NCBI GenBank assembly: GCA_964589825.1
Contig: CAZPUS010000028.1
Location: 1 to 32,404 of the forward strand
Length of the DNA stretch: 32,404 nucleotides
Source of the DNA: CAZPUS01 sp964589825
Lineage (GTDB): Bacteria; Fibrobacterota; Chitinivibrionia; Chitinivibrionales; WJKA01
Direction of reading: 5' to 3'
Position 1 is the stretch's first letter; each line of letters starts with the position of its first letter. Made by a program: the position numbers and the translations under genes. The notes beneath the pieces are model-generated. The model ran no database searches. It saw only the letters and a program-made list of their open reading frames with translations, and was not told the origin of the DNA. Below, one piece after another: positions 16,112 to 24,028 of the stretch.

Positions 16112-17200
16112 ATGTCCGAACCGATTCTTAAAACACAAATAAAGCCAGATGGAGAAGGGCTGGTTAAATGCATTCAAAAAGCCGGCACTCCTGAAAGAGT
16201 TTATAATATCGAACTTTTTTTAGATTACCAGGTTCAGAACGTTCTTATTCAAAAATATGATCTTTGTAAATATCTTAATTCAAATGATCCCTATTATGAA
16301 TATCGTAAAGAAATTAATCTTAATCGATTTCTGGGTTATGACTATGTTATAGCTGGGCCCGAAAATGCTAGTTTAAAAAGCGCACATGTTTTGACTAAAG
16401 ATACCGCACAGCTTGAAAATGAGAAAGGTCGTAGCTTTATTGATAATCTGCATGCACCAATTAAAAGCTGGGAAGACTTTGAAAGGTTCTCATGGCCGGA
16501 TTTTTCCAATGTAACCACAAAGAAACTTGAATGGCTTGAGAAAAACCTTCCTGATGACATGATTGTCATTGGCGGCCTGACTGCTCATTCGCTGGAATGG
16601 CTCAGCTGGCTTATGGGATATGAAACATTATGCCTGGCACTGTATGAACAGCCAGACCTTGTTAATGCAGTTTACAGAAAGATTTTTGAACTTAATGAGT
16701 TTATTGTCAATACAATGTTGGAATTCAATCGGGTGCGAATTGTGTGGGGTTCCGATGACCTTGGATTTAAGACCGGCCCGTTGCTTCCCCCCGATTCACT
16801 TCGCAAGTATGTTTTCCCAATACACAAGCATTGCGCAAAGCTGGCCCATGATACCGACCGGTTGTATATACTTCACTCATGCGGAAAGCTTGAGATGATC
16901 ATGGATGATCTTATTAATGATGTGCAAATCGATGCGAAACATTAATATGAAGATAATATTGAAGATGTGCGCGAGGTAAAAGACAGCTATGGCAAACAGA
17001 TTGCACTTCTCGGGGGGATTGATGTTGACTTTTTATGCCGAGCATCACAAGAGCAAATCCGCTCACGTGTTCAATCGACACTTGATAAATGCATGCCTGG
17101 CGGTGGATATTGCCTGGGTACTGGAAATTCAGTGGCAAATTATATCCCCGTTGAGAATTACATCACCATGCTTGACGAAGGAAGAAAGTACGGGATTTGA
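16112..17200 (+). pseudogene. UroD-like corrinoid/cofactor methyltransferase family gene interrupted by an in-frame TAA
   Basis: 361 sense codons with one internal stop: TAA at 16943-16945 (codon 278), after which the same frame continues to 17200 with fully convincing family sequence (YGKQIALLGGIDVDFLC, GGGYCLGTGNSVANYIPVENY). The upstream part holds HSCGKLEMIMDDLI and VDAKH-type motifs of the uroporphyrinogen decarboxylase (URO-D) superfamily, the branch used as methyltransferases or in catabolism rather than the heme enzyme. The context DAKH-stop-YEDNIEDV suggests a serine TCA changed to TAA by one base. A truncated 277-aa product would lack the last barrel strands. It is divergent from an AraC regulator. 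A sequencing error is also possible. Confidence 0.85.
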
Positions 17201-17296
17201 TTCCATAAATTGATGCTTTTTCATATTAGCTTTTCAGCTTCATGAGGGCTGGCATTGCAAACAACGTATATTTTTTTCGCACATTTTTTAGAAGAA

Positions 17297-17361
17297 GAGA
17301 TCCTCGATCTGGTATTTTTGATAAAAAACCACTTTATACACAAAAACCAGAGGAGGATCTC
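17297..17361 (+). promoter_or_regulatory. Hairpin that would sequester a ribosome site
   Basis: GAGATCCTC (17297-17305) is perfectly complementary to GAGGATCTC (17353-17361), with a further CTGGT (17309-17313) to ACCAG (17346-17350) inside. The 3' arm contains the AGGAGG ribosome site of the short frame starting at 17362. The inner loop can form its own hairpin (GGT-TTTTT with AAAAA-ACC). Confidence 0.5.
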
Positions 17362-17436
17362 ATGGGAATAATAATCGAAGTGAACGAGCGATTTATTAAG
17401 CAGCATCTTAATGATTGCTCGATTTCAGTAATTTGA
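17362..17436 (+). pseudogene. Truncated 5' end of an unknown gene cut by the IS21-family remnant
   Basis: A strong AGGAGG lies 5 bases before an ATG, but the frame (MGIIIEVNERFIKQHL, then a few residues) stops after 24 codons. The left terminus of the IS21-like remnant begins at 17412, inside codon 17, so the original gene was probably longer and was cut by the insertion. No family can be assigned from 16 residues. Confidence 0.4.
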
Positions 17437-17465
17437 CTACGCCGTCTCACGTTATTTGACCGGTA
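17420..17465 (+). repeat. Left-end pair of 23-bp terminal repeats
   Basis: Two tandem units beginning at 17420 and 17443, each with an ATTTGAC core, mirrored by the pair at 18946-18991. The best-matching block is 17445-17461 against 18972-18988 on the other strand, 14 of 17 bases. Confidence 0.7.
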
Positions 17466-17590
17466 GGATGTACTCTCCGGTTGTGAGTTACGCAAAATAT
17501 AGTTTATAGTGGTCTGGGAATTTGATACAACAGAAACAAAAATCTTAGGTGGCTCCAAAAGATTTTTTACCAATATTCAAAGGAGTCAAT

Positions 17591-17875
17591 ATGTCAAAAA
17601 GGAATCGCCGGGTGCATGATGATGCATTCAAGATCAGGGTTGTGTTAGAATCACTGAAAGAGGACTGGACTATCGCAGAGCTTTCCAGCCAATACGAAGT
17701 CCATCCAAACCAGATCGGCCAATGGCGGAAGAAATTTCTTGAGAACGCACCTCGCGTATTCTCGGGCAATAAATCGGAAGAAGAGCGTGTTCGCCAACTG
17801 GAAGATGAAAAAGAGCAATTACACAAACAGATAGGCGAACAGGCCATGGACAATGCCTATTTAAAAAAAGTTTAA
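17591..17875 (+). CDS. IS3-family transposase OrfA
   Basis: 94 aa from ATG 17591, preceded by AAAGGAGTC. It begins MSKRNRRVHDDAFKIRVVLESLKEDWTIAELSSQYEVHPNQIGQWRKKF read in pieces: a helix-turn-helix of the transposase_8 (HTH_Tnp_1) type, then a Glu/Gln-rich leucine-zipper-like helix (SEEERVRQLEDEKEQLHKQIG). It binds the IS ends. It stops just after an A7G run (17863-17870), the usual place of programmed frameshifting, but OrfB here is in the +1 frame relative to OrfA, not the -1 frame used by IS3 elements. Confidence 0.88.
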   Translation: MSKRNRRVHDDAFKIRVVLESLKEDWTIAELSSQYEVHPNQIGQWRKKFLENAPRVFSGNKSEEERVRQLEDEKEQLHKQIGEQAMDNAYLKKV

Positions 17876-17891
17876 AGAAATTGGGGTTGAT

Positions 17892-18733
17892 ATGAAACTC
17901 CATATTATCGATAAGGACGACACAGTATCACTGAGTCGACAATTCCGGTTGCTTTCCGTCCCCCGCAACAGGCGTTATTACTGTCCGCGGATATCGGCAT
18001 TGAACGTTGGTCTGATGAACCGTATCGACGAGCTTTATGCGGAGGGTCCAACGCGTGGCACTCGCCGTTTGAAGGGCTCTTTGTTGAGGCGCTTCAAGCT
18101 TAACGTCGGTCGGTACAAGATCCGCAATCTTATGCGACGGATGGGAATCAGTGCGATTTATCCGAAGAAATACCTTTCCCGCCCTGACAAACGGCATAAG
18201 ATTTATCCGTATCTTTTACGCAATGTTCCGATTACTCGCGTGAATCAAGTGTGGAGCACAGACATCACCTATATCCGCCTGAAAAAAGGTTTTGTGTATC
18301 TTACTGCCATTGTTGACTGGTACAGTCGTTACGTGCTTTCCTCGCGTCTTTCTACGACGCTGGACGCGGGTTTCTGTATTGATGCGATCAAGGAAGCGAT
18401 AGCCATTTATGCAACGCCGGAGATATTCAACACGGATCAGGGCAGCCAGTTCACCAGTGATGACTTTATAGAGATATTAGAGAAGAATGATATCAAAATC
18501 AGCATGGATGGAAAGGGGGCGGTGCGTTGGACAATGTGTTTGTAGAACGACTGTGGCGGACAGTCAAATATGACGATGTGTACCTGAACGAATATCGGAC
18601 TTTCCAAGAATGCACGCAGTGTCTCTCCTGCTTCTTTGACCGATACAATTATACAAGAGAACATTCTGCTCTTGAGTATTTTTGTCCAGCCCGGATCTGC
18701 TTCGGGGAAAAAGAGTTCGCTGTTGCAGCTTAA
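17892..18733 (+). pseudogene. IS3-family transposase OrfB with frameshift
   Basis: The first part (17892-18545, 217 aa) has the HTH_21 region (YAEGPTRGTRRLKGSLLRR) and the integrase core with the first two catalytic aspartates (WSTDITYI and FNTDQGSQFTS). Near 18512-18525, in a G-rich tract after MDGKG, the frame shifts: the remainder DNVFVERLWRTVKYDDVYL, holding the catalytic glutamate, continues in another frame to 18733. The canonical string is GKGRALDN; here the bases differ by one missing or two extra. Without the shift the DDE triad would be complete. It cuts and rejoins IS ends in intact relatives. Confidence 0.85.
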
Positions 18734-18751
18734 AAGAAAAATGGAGTACAC

Positions 18752-18883
18752 TTAAGAATATGTTAATGCCTGTTTAAAAAACTCGACCACTTCACGTGCA
18801 GTACGTGCCGCGCCAACACCCTTCTCAAGATGATAAAACAAAATCCCGCGTATATAACGCATGGACACTCTCCTTCGAGACAT
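18752..18883 (-). pseudogene. istA: 5' fragment of istA (IS21-family transposase)
   Basis: On the minus strand AAGGAGG (18888-18894) precedes ATG at 18883. The frame opens MSRRRVSMRYIRGILFYHLEKG and then GVGAARTARE, matching the characteristic N-terminus of IstA (MSRRRV-MR-I--IL). After 31 codons it runs into the right end of the IS3 element, whose sequence supplies 12 foreign codons before a stop at 18752-18754. The rest of istA and istB is not found on the other side of the IS3 element. Confidence 0.6.
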
Positions 18884-18945
18884 TCAACCTCCTTGATATA
18901 ACGTGTAAAATAAAGAAGGTTGAAACCTACATTATGGAGAGTTAA

Positions 18946-18991
18946 CCTGGTCAAATTAATTGAGCTCGGCTGGTCAAATTTTGTGAGATCG
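18946..18991 (-). repeat. Right-end pair of 23-bp terminal repeats
   Basis: Two tandem units, 18946-18968 and 18969-18991, sharing TGGTCAAATT on the plus strand (18948-18957 and 18971-18980). They are the inverted counterpart of the left-end pair and likely transposase-binding sites. Confidence 0.7.
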
Positions 18992-18999
18992 GCCAGCCA

Positions 19000-19237
19000 T
19001 ACCATTTGTAACTGTGCCCACCTCAGCGCTATACGATTTGCCGTAGCGTCCCCCTTTTTCGTGTCGATGCGAAAAATCGAGTATTTTCTCTATATTGACC
19101 CTAACCTGTGCGGTTGTTTTCGCGACATCTGTTTCCTTCCGCACTGCTTTTGCATTTACGAAAATGATGAACCAGCCGGCACGGGTGACCATTCTTTCCG
19201 AGAATGCAATAAGAGTGCTCCTCACAACAGCTTTCAT
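19000..19237 (-). pseudogene. Possible truncated gene disrupted by the IS21-like element
   Basis: On the minus strand a frame opens at 19237 (MKAVVRSTLIAFSERM) and reads about 79 residues, with a hydrophobic patch (AGWFIIFVNA) and a charged helix (TTAQVRVNIEKILDFSHRHEKGG), before entering the IS21-like terminus at 18999 and stopping 8 codons later. It would be divergent from lptD. No ribosome site and no recognised family; it may be noise. Confidence 0.25.
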
Positions 19238-19276
19238 CGAAACGATCGCTCAATTCTGGTTGCAATATAAAAAAGA

Positions 19277-21958
19277 GTGTGCTATTTACGAATGTGTGTA
19301 TCAAACCGGATAGGTATACTGGCTCAGGTATTATTGGTGATTTCGCGTAACCTGCATATCGTGACGTTGCGGTTGAGTGTTGTGGCAGTGGTATCCACCG
19401 CTGCGTTGCATGCGCAGGGTCCGGACAGCGACACAACAATATCGCATCAGCGGCCCGTTGCAGTGGACACCGCATCTTTTGCGCGCAGCAGCGATAAGCG
19501 CGATACTACGGCAGATACTTCAAAGAGCTTACGGAACGAAGAAAGCGTATTGGGTGAAGGCGGCATATCCGATCCTGTCGATTATACGGCAGACTATATT
19601 GCCCTGGATGTCGACTCCCAGATTCTGCACCTTATCGGCAATGCATATATCACCTACCGGAGCATGACCCTTACCGCGGACACCATTACCTACCGCATCA
19701 ACAGCTATCTCTTTACTGCGAGAGGCTCGCCCAGGCTCATAGAGGGAAACGATACGACCGTCGGGCGCTATCTTGCGTATAATGCAAAAACACGGCGCGG
19801 AAAGGTCCACTACGCCAGCAGTCATATGGACGGCGCCTATTTCAATGCGCAGGAGGTGGTTAAATCCAAAGACAACACGTTTTATGCCCGGCAGACCGAC
19901 TATACCACCTGTGCACGGGTCGATTCGCCGCACTACTATTTCTATGCAAAAGACGTAAAGGTGTTACCGAACGACAAGGCCGTCGCACGACCAGCGGTGC
20001 TCAATGTGGGGGATGCGCCGGTGGCGGCGGTGCCCTATTTTATAATGCCCCTTGACAGAAGCCGCTCAAGCGGTCTGCTGACACCCTCGTTCGGCGGCCA
20101 TCCCGGCCGGAACGCGTACCTTGACAATGTGGGCTATTACTGGGCCATAAACGACTACGTGGACGCCGAACTCAGCGCGCGTATAAAACAGTTCAGGGAC
20201 TATACGCTGCAGGTTCGATCCCATTATGTAAAGCGATACCGCCTTCGCGGCACGGTTTCCGCACGCTATGCAGGAAGCGGTGACTTTCTGAACCGAACGA
20301 ACAACTGGGTGCTCAACTACAACCATAATCATACACTCGTGCCGGACAAATCGCTTCGCATCTCGGGACGGGGAACCCTCATGGGCGAAAAGGACTTTTA
20401 TCGGCGCTATTCCGAAAATACCAATGAAATCATGGAAAAGAAAGCGGATGCATCACTTGGCATCAACAAAAAATTCACGCGTATCAATGCGAGCGCATCC
20501 ATGAATCTTGACAGGGAGCAGAACCTCAACACCGGAAAGATTACCCAGACGGTGCCGGGTCTAAACGTCAATGTACCCGGCAGGCCGCTTATCCCGCAGC
20601 AGACAACCGCACCGGATGATTCGGTGCAGCCTGCTTGGTATAACAACGTCTACTATAACTGGTCCGCCCGTGCCAAACGAAAACAGGCGCACAGACCCAA
20701 CGATCCTGTCGAGCCGGAATACACACGAAGCGGTGCATCACAGAATCTGAGGATCTCATACGATCAGACGGTATTGCGCTGGTTCAAATTCTCCCCGAAT
20801 GTCACACTTGACATGTACGCAATGGACGCCTACAAGGACACCGCGGCAACCGACACGATCGTCACGGTCGATACGCTGCGCGACACACTCAGCGCCGCAA
20901 AACTCTATGCGGATACAAACGTCGCGGACGTGGTATTTCTTGACACGCTTTTTGCCGACGAAATCGAGAGGGAGGACACCTTTTTCGTGCTGTTCGATAC
21001 GCTCGAGTACGACACCGCTACCGCGCATCCCATACACGAAAAAATCGCCACCGACTACGCATGGAGCGCGGGAGCCAGACTCTCGACCACGCTCTATGGC
21101 ATTTTTCCGATACGGTTTCTCAATTTCAGGGGTTTGCGCCATGTGATGTCACCCTCCATACGCTACAGCTTTACCCCGAAGCACAAGCAGGATAAAAAAT
21201 TTTACCCCATAGGAATTTCTCCGCCTTCCGCACGCCGAAGGAGCCAGCGAATCTCGCTCAGTCTTGGAAACACCTTTGACGGAAAGATCGTCACCTCGCA
21301 GGAAGATGGAGACGCCCCGCAAAAAGAGACACAATTCAGAATCGTAACCGCCAATGCCTCAATTTCGTACGATTTCGAAGCGCCGGTGCGGAAATTCAGC
21401 ATGCTCAGTCTTAGTGGGGCCACCTCCAACAGGCTTGCCAACATCAATTACTCCACCGACTTCTGGATGTACGATTTGCAGGATCGGCTGAGCGCGCCCA
21501 TACTAAGCAATGCGAGCATGACCGTCAATCCGCGCCTCAGCTTTAGTGCCAGCGGCCTGCTCTGGGGTGGTGATCTGCGGGTTCTTCACGGCTGTACGCC
21601 GCACGATCCGATACGGTTTCGCAATGCCGGCGCGCAAAAATGGAGCGCGGGATTTTCTCCGGCGATCACGATCGCCATGACGCGCGATGCGCCGGGTGAA
21701 CCCTTTATCCGCACCAACCGCTACCAGCTGGGATTGTCGGCGCAGCTCAATTTTACCAGGGACTGGCGGGTGCGATGGAACGGTAATTACGATTTCGAGG
21801 ATAACCGGCTCAATTCAGGTGCACTCAGCTTTCATTTCGACCTCGAATGCTGGGAGATGCGCTTCAGATGGCGACCGCCTGCGGGGATAAATCCGGGCTA
21901 CTACTTTATAGTACAGATAAAAGAGATACCGGAAATAAAATGGGAAAAGCGCGACTGA
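19277..21958 (+). CDS. lptD: LPS-assembly outer-membrane protein LptD
   Basis: 893 aa from GTG 19277; ATG 19292 or an internal GTG just before LRLSVVAVVSTAALHAQ are alternative starts, and the last gives a compact signal peptide. After a Thr/Asp-rich linker comes the periplasmic OstA/LptA-like jellyroll (about 100-240: YITYRSMTLTADTITY, TFYARQTDYTTC), then the barrel with the diagnostic RSSGLLTPSFGG and YYWAINDYVDAEL. It exports lipopolysaccharide to the cell surface with LptE, so the organism should be diderm with LPS. Residues about 513-588 form an unusual Asp-Thr-rich insert within the barrel region. It stands immediately beyond the IS nest in clearly more GC-rich DNA. Confidence 0.88.
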   Translation: MCYLRMCVSNRIGILAQVLLVISRNLHIVTLRLSVVAVVSTAALHAQGPDSDTTISHQRPVAVDTASFARSSDKRDTTADTSKSLRNEESVLGEGGISDPVDYTADYIALDVDSQILHLIGNAYITYRSMTLTADTITYRINSYLFTARGSPRLIEGNDTTVGRYLAYNAKTRRGKVHYASSHMDGAYFNAQEVVKSKDNTFYARQTDYTTCARVDSPHYYFYAKDVKVLPNDKAVARPAVLNVGDAPVAAVPYFIMPLDRSRSSGLLTPSFGGHPGRNAYLDNVGYYWAINDYVDAELSARIKQFRDYTLQVRSHYVKRYRLRGTVSARYAGSGDFLNRTNNWVLNYNHNHTLVPDKSLRISGRGTLMGEKDFYRRYSENTNEIMEKKADASLGINKKFTRINASASMNLDREQNLNTGKITQTVPGLNVNVPGRPLIPQQTTAPDDSVQPAWYNNVYYNWSARAKRKQAHRPNDPVEPEYTRSGASQNLRISYDQTVLRWFKFSPNVTLDMYAMDAYKDTAATDTIVTVDTLRDTLSAAKLYADTNVADVVFLDTLFADEIEREDTFFVLFDTLEYDTATAHPIHEKIATDYAWSAGARLSTTLYGIFPIRFLNFRGLRHVMSPSIRYSFTPKHKQDKKFYPIGISPPSARRRSQRISLSLGNTFDGKIVTSQEDGDAPQKETQFRIVTANASISYDFEAPVRKFSMLSLSGATSNRLANINYSTDFWMYDLQDRLSAPILSNASMTVNPRLSFSASGLLWGGDLRVLHGCTPHDPIRFRNAGAQKWSAGFSPAITIAMTRDAPGEPFIRTNRYQLGLSAQLNFTRDWRVRWNGNYDFEDNRLNSGALSFHFDLECWEMRFRWRPPAGINPGYYFIVQIKEIPEIKWEKRD

Positions 21959-21966
21959 GCGGTACC

Positions 21967-21993
21967 GCATACCTGGCGTGACGACAGGTATGC
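21967..21993. terminator. Hairpin between convergent lptD and PP-loop genes
   Basis: GCATACCT (21967-21974) pairs perfectly with AGGTATGC (21986-21993) around an 11-base loop, directly abutting the PP-loop gene's stop. There is no T-run on either side. Likely a shared transcription end or mRNA 3' stabiliser. Confidence 0.5.
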
Positions 21994-23001
21994 TCAGACA
22001 GAGGAGATGCGGAACGAATTTACTTCCTCAGACGTGGCGGGGCGTACCGTTAGCTGCAGACGGGTATTGGGGGTATAAACCGACATTGTGACCTGTGCCT
22101 GTGCTTTGCCACGTGAAAAACGGCCCGCGATACGTGCGGCAACGTGCATCGTTTCTTCGCAGACCTCGCCTCTGAGCAATGCAAAGGCACCCGCAACATC
22201 CGCGGGTTCGATGGTATGGTCTTTGCAGGAGGCGAGCTGCTGAATACGGTGGTTTTCACTGCGGTTTCGCCCGACAATCAGTTTTGTATGCGGTCCGAGT
22301 CTGAAATGGCGGCCAACGGCAATCGATTCGAAATCATTGAGGGTAACCTGCTGCTGATGGGTGCAAAGATCATCCAGTCGTTCTTTACTCACGCGCTGCG
22401 TTAGCAGACATCCGCCTGCAGGTGTGGCATACGAGAGGCCGTGCTCATGTGCGTAGGCCATCTGTGGTTTCCTGCTTCTGCCCACGAGCCCCGGAAGTGC
22501 GTCCCGATCGACCCATCCGTTTTGTTCCGGGATGGTGGGAGGCAGCTTCTGCGCGGAGAGGGGCCGAAGGATCAGCCCGGCAAGTCCGCTGTGTTTCTCG
22601 ATTCGGGCCAGTGCATCGCGACGCTGTGACATGGGTCGCTGCCCGATTACCTCTCCGGTCACCAGAAAGTCGGCGTTTTGCTGCTGCATGAGTTTCGCCG
22701 CGTTCTGCAGGCGGAATATGCGACAGTCTATGCATGGATTCGCCGCTTTGCCATACCCGCAGGAAGCATGCATTACCATTTGTGCAAACTCCTCTCCTTC
22801 CTGCACTTCAATAAGCGAAATACCCGCCTTTTGCGCGCGTGTGTGCACCACCTGCCGCCCCTGTGTGTCATGGCGGTCAAAGGGAAGAATAAAATGGACG
22901 CCGACCGCATCGATACCCTGACGGGTCATCAGATGTGCGGCGATAACACTGTCGAGTCCGCCGGAAAAGAGTACCAGGCATTTAGGTGAAGAGCTCTGCA
23001 T
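21994..23001 (-). CDS. PP-loop ATPase, MnmA/ThiI-like putative tRNA thiolase
   Basis: 335 aa. The PP-loop pyrophosphatase motif SGGLDS (13-18) adenylates its substrate in this superfamily. NPCIDC (C90, C93) and a further cysteine in PAGGCLLTQ (near 203) correspond to positions used for sulfur transfer in MnmA and ThiI relatives, and VTGEVIGQRPMSQR is the typical following block. It lacks the THUMP and barrel domains of genuine ThiI or MnmA. The C-terminal part (about 230-335) has an RNA-binding look but is not assigned. It is probably a tRNA-modifying sulfurtransferase, function not proven. It overlaps map by 20 bases. Confidence 0.75.
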   Translation of the reverse strand: MQSSSPKCLVLFSGGLDSVIAAHLMTRQGIDAVGVHFILPFDRHDTQGRQVVHTRAQKAGISLIEVQEGEEFAQMVMHASCGYGKAANPCIDCRIFRLQNAAKLMQQQNADFLVTGEVIGQRPMSQRRDALARIEKHSGLAGLILRPLSAQKLPPTIPEQNGWVDRDALPGLVGRSRKPQMAYAHEHGLSYATPAGGCLLTQRVSKERLDDLCTHQQQVTLNDFESIAVGRHFRLGPHTKLIVGRNRSENHRIQQLASCKDHTIEPADVAGAFALLRGEVCEETMHVAARIAGRFSRGKAQAQVTMSVYTPNTRLQLTVRPATSEEVNSFRISSV

Positions 23002-23908
23002 AAAACTCGTCTACGCGGAGATTTTTCTGTGACGGGGTGCGGGTGAGTATTTCCACCTCACGTTCGGTTATCAGCAGCGTATGTTCAAACTGGGCGGAGA
23101 GGCTGTTATCTTTTGTGCGAACGGTCCATTTATCGCGTGAGTCGGTATATACTTTGTAGCCGCCAAGATTGATCATCGGCTCGATGGTAAAAGTCATACC
23201 CGGCAGCAGTACGAGCCGCTTTGAACTCGGCTCCATATGGTGATACACCGTAAAATGCTCGTGGAATTGTTTCCCGATGCCGTGACCCGTGTACTGACGT
23301 ACCACCGAACACCCCGCATCGTTGACAAGCGGCTCTATAGTCCGCCCCACTATATCGAGCGGCTCGCCCGGCGTCAGCGCTTTTATGGCGGCGATGAGCG
23401 CGCGTGCGGCGGTGCGTACCACCAAACGTGCCTCGTCGCTGACCGGTTCGATCAAAAAGGTTTCCGACTGATCGCCGTGGCACTCATCCACGATAGTGGT
23501 CAGATCGATGTTGACGATGTCACCCTCTTTGAGTACTTCTTTTTCGGACGGAATACCGTGGCATACCACATCGTTGATTGACGTGCATACCGAACACGGA
23601 AATCCGTGATAGCCCAGACAGGCGGGTGTGTGCCCGTGATCGCACGTGTACTCGTAGACCAGACGGTCTATCTCCGCAGTCGATATCCCCGGCTTGACAT
23701 GTGACCGGATATAATCCATCAATTCGCCGTTGAATGCACCGGCGCGACGCATCCCTTCGATTTCTTCGGCCGACTTTATCATTTTTTTCTGGCGCGCATG
23801 CAGCTTGGAATCAGCGTTCCGCTCACCCGATTGTGCATCGGAGTGCATATGACATTTTTTATACTTTTTCCCGCTGCCGCACCAGCAGGGCTCGTTACGT
23901 CCGATCAT
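22982..23908 (-). CDS. map: Type I methionine aminopeptidase with N-terminal SEC-C zinc motif
   Basis: 308 aa from ATG 23908, chosen because AAGGAG lies 9 bases upstream; a start 33 bases earlier is less likely. Residues 1-20 form a SEC-C motif (CWCGSG then KKCH) that binds zinc and may dock on ribosomes or SecB-type partners. The catalytic domain (about 50-308) has the dinuclear metal ligands: D in VNIDLTTIVDE, D in CHGDQSETF, H in YTGHGIGKQFHEH, E in FTIEPMI and E in AQFEHTLL. It removes N-terminal Met co-translationally. Its 3' end overlaps the PP-loop gene, so the two are one operon. Confidence 0.93.
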   Translation of the reverse strand: MIGRNEPCWCGSGKKYKKCHMHSDAQSGERNADSKLHARQKKMIKSAEEIEGMRRAGAFNGELMDYIRSHVKPGISTAEIDRLVYEYTCDHGHTPACLGYHGFPCSVCTSINDVVCHGIPSEKEVLKEGDIVNIDLTTIVDECHGDQSETFLIEPVSDEARLVVRTAARALIAAIKALTPGEPLDIVGRTIEPLVNDAGCSVVRQYTGHGIGKQFHEHFTVYHHMEPSSKRLVLLPGMTFTIEPMINLGGYKVYTDSRDKWTVRTKDNSLSAQFEHTLLITEREVEILTRTPSQKNLRVDEFYAELFT

Positions 23909-24028
23909 AAGCTCGGTCTCCTTATTACACGCACCTGTCAAAGCCTCTTTAATGTTGTTTTGTGTATTTCTCAGGAGGGCGGATGGTGCCGGTGCACCGA
24001 TCCGGGGACAAACACGTGTGGCGGTGGT

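Larger units (their letters stand above)
17510..18789 (+). mobile_element. IS3-family insertion sequence, degraded
   Basis: About 1280 bp. The ends are imperfect inverted repeats starting TGGTC (17510-17514) and ending GACCA (18785-18789), with looser T/A-rich similarity further in; two more bases (AG/CT) also match outside. It contains an OrfA with a helix-turn-helix and an OrfB with an rve/DDE integrase core on the plus strand. It sits inside istA of the IS21-like remnant. No direct repeat flanks it, which fits a later deletion extending from its left end. OrfB is frameshifted, so the copy is probably inactive. Confidence 0.8.
17412..18999 (-). mobile_element. IS21-family remnant, interrupted by an IS3-family element
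   Basis: Each end shows two 23-bp repeats in inverted orientation: 17420-17442 and 17443-17465 on the left, 18946-18968 and 18969-18991 on the right. Shared core is CGANCTCA then AATTTGACC. The TG...CA termini (TGATTGCT at 17412; TGGCTGGC read inward from 18999) lie exactly 8 bp outside the first repeat on both sides, as in IS21 elements that carry multiple terminal repeats. The right end leads into an IstA-like start. Most of istA and all of istB are missing; the interior is occupied by an IS3-family element. No target duplication is evident in the flanks. Confidence 0.7.

Noticed and set aside
16940..16950. Programmed stop-codon readthrough in the UroD-like gene
   Set aside because: The stop is TAA with no recognisable recoding structure around it, and it is not a codon used for selenocysteine or pyrrolysine. 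A point mutation or sequence error is simpler.
17334..17342. TTATACACA, a formal DnaA-box match
   Set aside because: Isolated, in the loop of a hairpin in IS-associated DNA; best explained by chance.
20212..20221. GGTTCGATCC resembling a tRNA T-arm
   Set aside because: It lies inside the continuous lptD frame with no acceptor or anticodon arm around it.
22108..22123. parS-like GCCACGTGAAAAAC
   Set aside because: Several mismatches to TGTTTCACGTGAAACA outside the CACGTG core, and inside the PP-loop coding region.
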